Below are positions 4,972 to 9,043 of a stretch of 9,043 bases of DNA, piece by piece; position 1 is the first letter of the stretch, and every line of letters starts with the position of its first letter. The translations under genes were made by a program, and so were the position numbers. Source of the stretch: Promethearchaeota archaeon (lineage in GTDB: Archaea > Asgardarchaeota > Lokiarchaeia > Sigynarchaeales > SOKP01); contig JAEOTW010000135.1 of the NCBI GenBank assembly GCA_016839655.1, positions 1 to 9,043 on the forward strand. Reading direction: 5' to 3'. The notes below the pieces were generated by a model, which saw only the letters and a list, made by a program, of their open reading frames with translations, did not search any database and was not told where the DNA came from.

Positions 4972-7857
4972 ATGTATAACCCAAAAGAAATTGAAAAGAA
5001 ATGGCAAGATAAGTGGGAACGTGAAAAAATATTTGAAGTAAATCCAGATAAAGAAAGAGAGAAAATATTTATCACTTCACCCTATCCATATGCCTCTGGA
5101 CCTACTCATATTGGCCATGGTAGAAGTTTTGTTAATGGAGATATATTTGCTAGATATTATCGGGCTAAAGGGTATCATGTATTATATCCTATGGCTTTTC
5201 ATATTACTGGTACTCCTGTTTTAGCAATATCATCCTCAATAGAAAGAGATGATCAATTACAAATTAATAGAATGAAAGAATATGTATCACTACACACTAT
5301 AGAACAAAATACTGTAAACGAAATTGTAAATAGCTTTGTAGATCCTTGGAACATTGTGTATTACTTTTCCAACACTATTAAATTGGACTTTAAGTCAATT
5401 GGAATGAGTTTGGATTGGCGTAGAGATTTTACAACTGGAGACAAAATATATAATAAATTCATTGAATGGCAGTATTTTCATTTAAAAGTAAAATCATACA
5501 TTGAAAAGGGGGAATACCCTATTTTATATTGCCCCAGAGATAAAAATGCTGTCGGAGAAGATGATATAGCAAGTGGAGATGAGTTAGATCTTAACATAAA
5601 TGAATATATATGCATTAAATTCCCATTTAAAAATGGATTCCTCGTAGCTTCCACTTTAAGACCAGAAACTATTTATGGAGTTACTAACATATGGATAAAA
5701 CCAGATGGAGATTATATTGAAGCTAATGTAGATGGTGAAATATGGTTTATCTCCAATGAAGCAACCCATTTGTTGGAAAATCAAAATAGAGAGATTCAAC
5801 TATTAAAAAATTTTAAGGGTAGCGAAATTATTGGTAAAAAAGCTAGAGATGTATACGGTATTAAAGAAATTCCGATTCTACCTGGAGAATTTGTTGATAC
5901 TTCTACAGCTACTGGAGTAGTTTATTCAGTTCCTGCTCATGCACCTTATGATTATATGGCGTTAGTTGATTTACAAAAGGATATTAGACTAATTGAGGAA
6001 TTTAATTTAAACAAAAGAGAAGTAGAATTAATTTATCCAATAAAAATTATAGAATTAAAGGGATTCAAGGAATTTCCCGCAAAAATATACTGTGAGAGAT
6101 TTAATGTTGAATCTCAAAATGATGAAGAAGAACTTGGTAAAGCAACGAGTGAGAATTATAAAAATGAATTTTATAATGGTGTGCTTAATGATAAATGTGG
6201 CAAATACCAAGGATTGAAAGTGAGTGATGCTGCTAAGGCAGTCTCAGAAGATTTACTTAAGGAAAATAAAGCTGATCGATTATATATTCCTGTAACTAGA
6301 AATCTTAGATGTAAGTGTGGTGCTGAAGTATTAGTTTCTATTCTAAAGGATCAGTGGTTTCTTAATTTCAATGCAGGAAACTGGAAAAAGAAAGCATTTA
6401 AGTGCCTTACCAACCTAAAAATAGTGCCTACTAAGTATCGATTAAATTTTGAAAATATTTTTAATTGGCTTGAAAAAAGACCTTGCGCACGAAAAAGAGG
6501 TCTAGGGACGAAATTGCCTTTCAATAACGAGTGGATAATAGAATCTCTAAGCGATTCGACAATTTATATGGCATTCTATACAATCTCACATAAAATAAAG
6601 GAATACCAAATAAAACCAGAACAATTGACCATTGAATTCTTTGATTTTGTATTTTTAGAAAAAGGAGATATAGGGAAGCTTACAAAACAGACAGATATTG
6701 ATATAAGTATACTTAAAGAACTCCAAGAGGAATTCCTCTATTGGTATCCCGTTGATCATCGTCATACAGCGATAATGCATATCTCTAATCATTTGAGTTT
6801 CTATATATTCCACCATGTTGCTATATTTCCAGAGAAACACTGGCCAAAAGTTATTACATTAATCGAACCTGTCAATGTTGAAGGACAGAAAATGGGAAAA
6901 TCAAAAGGAAATCTAATTCCTCTAGCAGACATCAAAAAAAAGTTTTCTGCGGATTTATTTAGATTTTATATATCTCATGCTGATTTTGGAGTTTATATGG
7001 ATTTTAGAGAAAAGGAAATACAGACTGTGAAAAACCATATCACTAAGTTTTATAATTTCATATCTGAAAGAATTTGGCAATCTAAAGATATTGAGCCTCA
7101 ATTTGAAAATATTAAGTCTAAATACTCAAAAGTGATGCTATCTAAGATTATTAAGAAATTTGGTGAAGCTCAAAAAGCTTTGGAAGAATACAACTTAAGG
7201 AGATATCTACAAACTGCATTCTATGATGTTTTTAATCTAGTCCAAGACTTTCAAAGAGATACAGATAATACAGAAGATTTTTTAATAGTTTTCAAATTAG
7301 TCTATAAGGACTGGTTAAAAATGCTTTCTATAACATTGCCCCACTTGTCTGAAGAATTATGGGAAATGGCTGGAAATAAAGGATTTATATCGGAGGTAGT
7401 TTGGGGAGACTTTAATAAGCATTATATTTATGAAGACTTTGAACTTGAGTTTAACTACATCTCTAATGTCATAGACGATATTTTTAACATCAGAAAAATA
7501 GTGAAATTGGATCATATAGAAAATATTTATCTATACACGACTCTAGATTGGAAATATAAAGTCATAGATTTGATTATATCAAAAAAGGGGAAATTTAATG
7601 AGATAATGTCTGAACTAAAGAATGAAAAGGAAGTTTTGAGGAATAAAAACCTCGTTCCATTTATAAAAAACCAAATAAGTGATAGAATTTGGGAAAAGAA
7701 CATACCAAAAATCGATGAAGTCAAGCTACTTGAGCAATACAAATCTTATATCGAGCAACGAGTAAATTCTAAGATTGTCATTAATGCTGATTTCGATCCC
7801 AAGCAAAGAGCTGTTAGAGCAAAACCTTTCAAGCCTGCTCTTTATATTGATGTATAA
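4972..7857 (+). CDS. leuS: Leucyl-tRNA synthetase, archaeal/eukaryotic type (961 aa), with a divergent catalytic core
   Basis: Class I aminoacyl-tRNA synthetase expected to attach leucine to tRNA-Leu in the cytoplasm and to hydrolyse mischarged tRNA. The order of parts is that of archaeal LeuRS: PYPYASGPTHIGHG (37-50, HIGH = 46-49), FHITGTP (76-82), GMSLDWRRDFTT (144-155), CP1 editing domain with STLRPETIYGVTN (227-239) and VPAHAPYDY (320-328, Asp327), then ARKRGLGT (506-513), WIIESLSDSTIYMA (521-534), signature KMGKS (640-644), an anticodon-binding helical region (about 690-840) and the C-terminal FKPALYID. Length is normal. The start is fixed by an in-frame TAA two codons upstream and by the usual N-terminal IEKKWQDKW. 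Oddities: where archaeal enzymes have about RxSGKDLIPNHL, this has RHTAIMHISNHL (597-608), and the usual N-G before KMSKS reads I-E-P (631-633). It may be a functional diverged enzyme or a paralogue with altered activity. T7 follows the stop codon. Confidence 0.95.
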   Translation: MYNPKEIEKKWQDKWEREKIFEVNPDKEREKIFITSPYPYASGPTHIGHGRSFVNGDIFARYYRAKGYHVLYPMAFHITGTPVLAISSSIERDDQLQINRMKEYVSLHTIEQNTVNEIVNSFVDPWNIVYYFSNTIKLDFKSIGMSLDWRRDFTTGDKIYNKFIEWQYFHLKVKSYIEKGEYPILYCPRDKNAVGEDDIASGDELDLNINEYICIKFPFKNGFLVASTLRPETIYGVTNIWIKPDGDYIEANVDGEIWFISNEATHLLENQNREIQLLKNFKGSEIIGKKARDVYGIKEIPILPGEFVDTSTATGVVYSVPAHAPYDYMALVDLQKDIRLIEEFNLNKREVELIYPIKIIELKGFKEFPAKIYCERFNVESQNDEEELGKATSENYKNEFYNGVLNDKCGKYQGLKVSDAAKAVSEDLLKENKADRLYIPVTRNLRCKCGAEVLVSILKDQWFLNFNAGNWKKKAFKCLTNLKIVPTKYRLNFENIFNWLEKRPCARKRGLGTKLPFNNEWIIESLSDSTIYMAFYTISHKIKEYQIKPEQLTIEFFDFVFLEKGDIGKLTKQTDIDISILKELQEEFLYWYPVDHRHTAIMHISNHLSFYIFHHVAIFPEKHWPKVITLIEPVNVEGQKMGKSKGNLIPLADIKKKFSADLFRFYISHADFGVYMDFREKEIQTVKNHITKFYNFISERIWQSKDIEPQFENIKSKYSKVMLSKIIKKFGEAQKALEEYNLRRYLQTAFYDVFNLVQDFQRDTDNTEDFLIVFKLVYKDWLKMLSITLPHLSEELWEMAGNKGFISEVVWGDFNKHYIYEDFELEFNYISNVIDDIFNIRKIVKLDHIENIYLYTTLDWKYKVIDLIISKKGKFNEIMSELKNEKEVLRNKNLVPFIKNQISDRIWEKNIPKIDEVKLLEQYKSYIEQRVNSKIVINADFDPKQRAVRAKPFKPALYIDV

Positions 7858-7858
7858 A

Positions 7859-7865
7859 TTTTTTT
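7859..7865 (+). terminator. Oligo-T terminator of leuS
   Basis: Seven consecutive T residues begin two bases after the leuS TAA (7855-7857), followed by more pyrimidines and a second T5 at 7884-7888. No hairpin precedes them. This is the form of archaeal intrinsic termination. The convergent GTPase gene ends at 7874, so leuS transcripts would stop around the end of that gene. Confidence 0.5.
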
Positions 7866-7873
7866 CTATCCTT

Positions 7874-9043
7874 CTATAACTTATTTTTCTCTATTGCCCT
7901 TAAGATATCTAAATATTTAATAATCTCTTTAGTATCGCTTCTTCCGATGCAATAATCTAAATTTTTCATGAAGTATTGATTCAAGATTTTCAATTGGGGG
8001 CTTGAAATCACAAATTTTAATTTATCATCCATTTGTTTATCAAATATTGTATCCTTAACTTCATCAATCTTTATATTAATAATCTGAAGTGCAATCCATT
8101 CAAAAACATCATAAATATTTTCATTTGTTTTTGCTGAAGTTTCCATGTAATAGATACCTAATTCTTTAGCTAATTCCATACCCTCCTCAGTTGAGACAAC
8201 TCTAGAAGTATTGAGATCAACTTTGTTTCCAACTAGAATTAAAACAATATGAGGTAATGCGACTCTCGTGATGATGTCATACCATTTCTTAACATGCTGA
8301 AATGATTCCCTATTTGTTATGTCATAAACAATAATACCTGCTCGAGAATCTGTTAAATAATCTGGCCATAAGCGTTCAAATTGGCTTTGTCCTGCTAAAT
8401 CCCATATCATAAATCTTACAGACGTTCCCAATTCTTTAAATTCGCATTCTTTCTTAGAAATATAGGTTCCAATTGTTGCTTTATAATCCGCTTTAAATAT
8501 TCCATGAACATATCTTTGAGACATACTTGTTTTTCCAACTCCATTATCTCCAATCAAAGAAAGTTTATAGACATATTTAGGTGAATGAGGTTTGCTATGG
8601 TAATATTCCATTTTTCGTTTAATTTTTTCAATTTCAGTATCTCTCTTAATTTTTGGTATCACGGGGCTTACTGGTAATTCACCATCTATAATCCTCGCTA
8701 CCTTATCGGCTGTTAAATAAGTATATGGAAATACATCATCAACCAATGTAGTATGACTTAAAATAGAGACTAAAACATGATCAGATCCAGACTCACAAAA
8801 AATAAACCTATATTTATCTGTATCAAATGTTCCTGCACCAAAAGTTCCAAGATCAAATTCTTGAGTTAATTTTTTTAACACTAATTCAACTAAAGAACTG
8901 AATGCTCCAATAAATTTTTTTTCCTCTGATTTTTCAGAATCTATTGTTAAAATTTCAACTATTAATCCATCACGACCTACAACAAGAACAGAGATTAAAT
9001 TATCTCCTACTTCTTGCATGTACCATTTAAATAAAACACGTAA
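7874..9043 (-). CDS. Roadblock-like domain fused to a Ras/Rab-type small GTPase; 5' end probably outside the window
   Basis: Numbered from the ATG at 9019-9017 the product has 381 residues, but the frame stays open to base 9043. The extra residues (LRVLFKWY) continue a helix into MQEVGDN, as expected for helix 1 of a roadblock domain, so translation probably starts further right. The N-terminal 1-112 has a roadblock/longin-like pattern: strands ISVLVVGRDGLIVEI (9-23), a helix (38-54), then YRFIFCE and HVLVSILS strands. A charged linker (about 123-148) leads to a complete G domain: P-loop GDNGVGKTS (157-165), switch I ATIGT (Thr182), WDLAGQ (206-211, Gln211 matching Ras Gln61), NKVD (265-268) and ETSAK (293-297). 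A helical tail (312-381) ends in KNKL with no prenylation cysteines. It is probably a GTP-dependent switch; partners are unknown. Roadblock-GTPase pairs form the MglA/MglB and Rag/Ragulator systems; here both are in one chain. Confidence 0.9.
   Translation of the reverse strand, partial: LRVLFKWYMQEVGDNLISVLVVGRDGLIVEILTIDSEKSEEKKFIGAFSSLVELVLKKLTQEFDLGTFGAGTFDTDKYRFIFCESGSDHVLVSILSHTTLVDDVFPYTYLTADKVARIIDGELPVSPVIPKIKRDTEIEKIKRKMEYYHSKPHSPKYVYKLSLIGDNGVGKTSMSQRYVHGIFKADYKATIGTYISKKECEFKELGTSVRFMIWDLAGQSQFERLWPDYLTDSRAGIIVYDITNRESFQHVKKWYDIITRVALPHIVLILVGNKVDLNTSRVVSTEEGMELAKELGIYYMETSAKTNENIYDVFEWIALQIINIKIDEVKDTIFDKQMDDKLKFVISSPQLKILNQYFMKNLDYCIGRSDTKEIIKYLDILRAIEKNKL

Noticed and set aside
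6655..6840. Minus-strand ORF of 61 codons inside leuS
   Set aside because: Shadow of the conserved leuS reading frame.
7527..7742. Minus-strand ORF of 71 codons inside the leuS 3' part
   Set aside because: Shadow of leuS; its Phe/Ser/Ile-rich product is what antisense of Lys/Glu-rich coding DNA gives.
1..9043. Mobile elements, CRISPR arrays or integration sites
   Set aside because: No transposase or integrase motifs, no regularly spaced repeats and no terminal inverted repeats were seen; the only repeats are PAS linker duplications inside the kinase gene.

Overview
The window is AT-rich and most probably comes from an archaeon of the Asgard group (Lokiarchaeia-like). Four things point there. 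One gene encodes a Ras/Rab-type GTPase fused to an N-terminal roadblock-like domain, a eukaryote-like architecture frequent in Asgard genomes. The leucyl-tRNA synthetase is of the archaeal/eukaryotic type. TATA-like boxes stand at distances suited to archaeal leaderless or short-leader transcripts. The sensor kinase is a long soluble multi-PAS protein of a kind common in archaea. The exact lineage is inference.

Layout. Positions 1-1007 (minus) hold the first 335 codons of a PLP-dependent class III aminotransferase that runs off the left edge. An AT-rich gap of 103 bp separates it from a 1136-residue, seven-PAS sensor histidine kinase (1111-4521, minus). A divergent intergenic region of 450 bp follows (4522-4971). 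Then come full-length leuS (4972-7857, plus) and, only 16 bp beyond its stop and convergent with it, the roadblock-Ras GTPase gene (7874 to the right edge, minus), whose 5' end is probably outside the window.

The 450-bp region upstream of leuS is the most interesting part. It contains a small ORF (4734-4820) with 8 leucines in 28 residues, ending in Leu-Leu-Ala-Val-Leu-Leu-Leu-Ser. A 14-pair inverted repeat (4819-4875) begins within its stop codon, and leuS starts about 100 bp further on. This resembles the leader-peptide-plus-hairpin design of bacterial amino-acid attenuators, but sits in front of a probable Asgard leucyl-tRNA synthetase gene. It is a hypothesis from sequence pattern alone, and AT-rich DNA makes TTA codons cheap.

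Several proteins depart from family norms. LeuRS keeps HIGH, KMxKS and editing-domain motifs but lacks the expected G-K-D stretch in the catalytic core. The aminotransferase keeps the PLP lysine and aspartate but has changed neighbouring motifs. The genes do not form an obvious common pathway or operon; each appears to have its own promoter.
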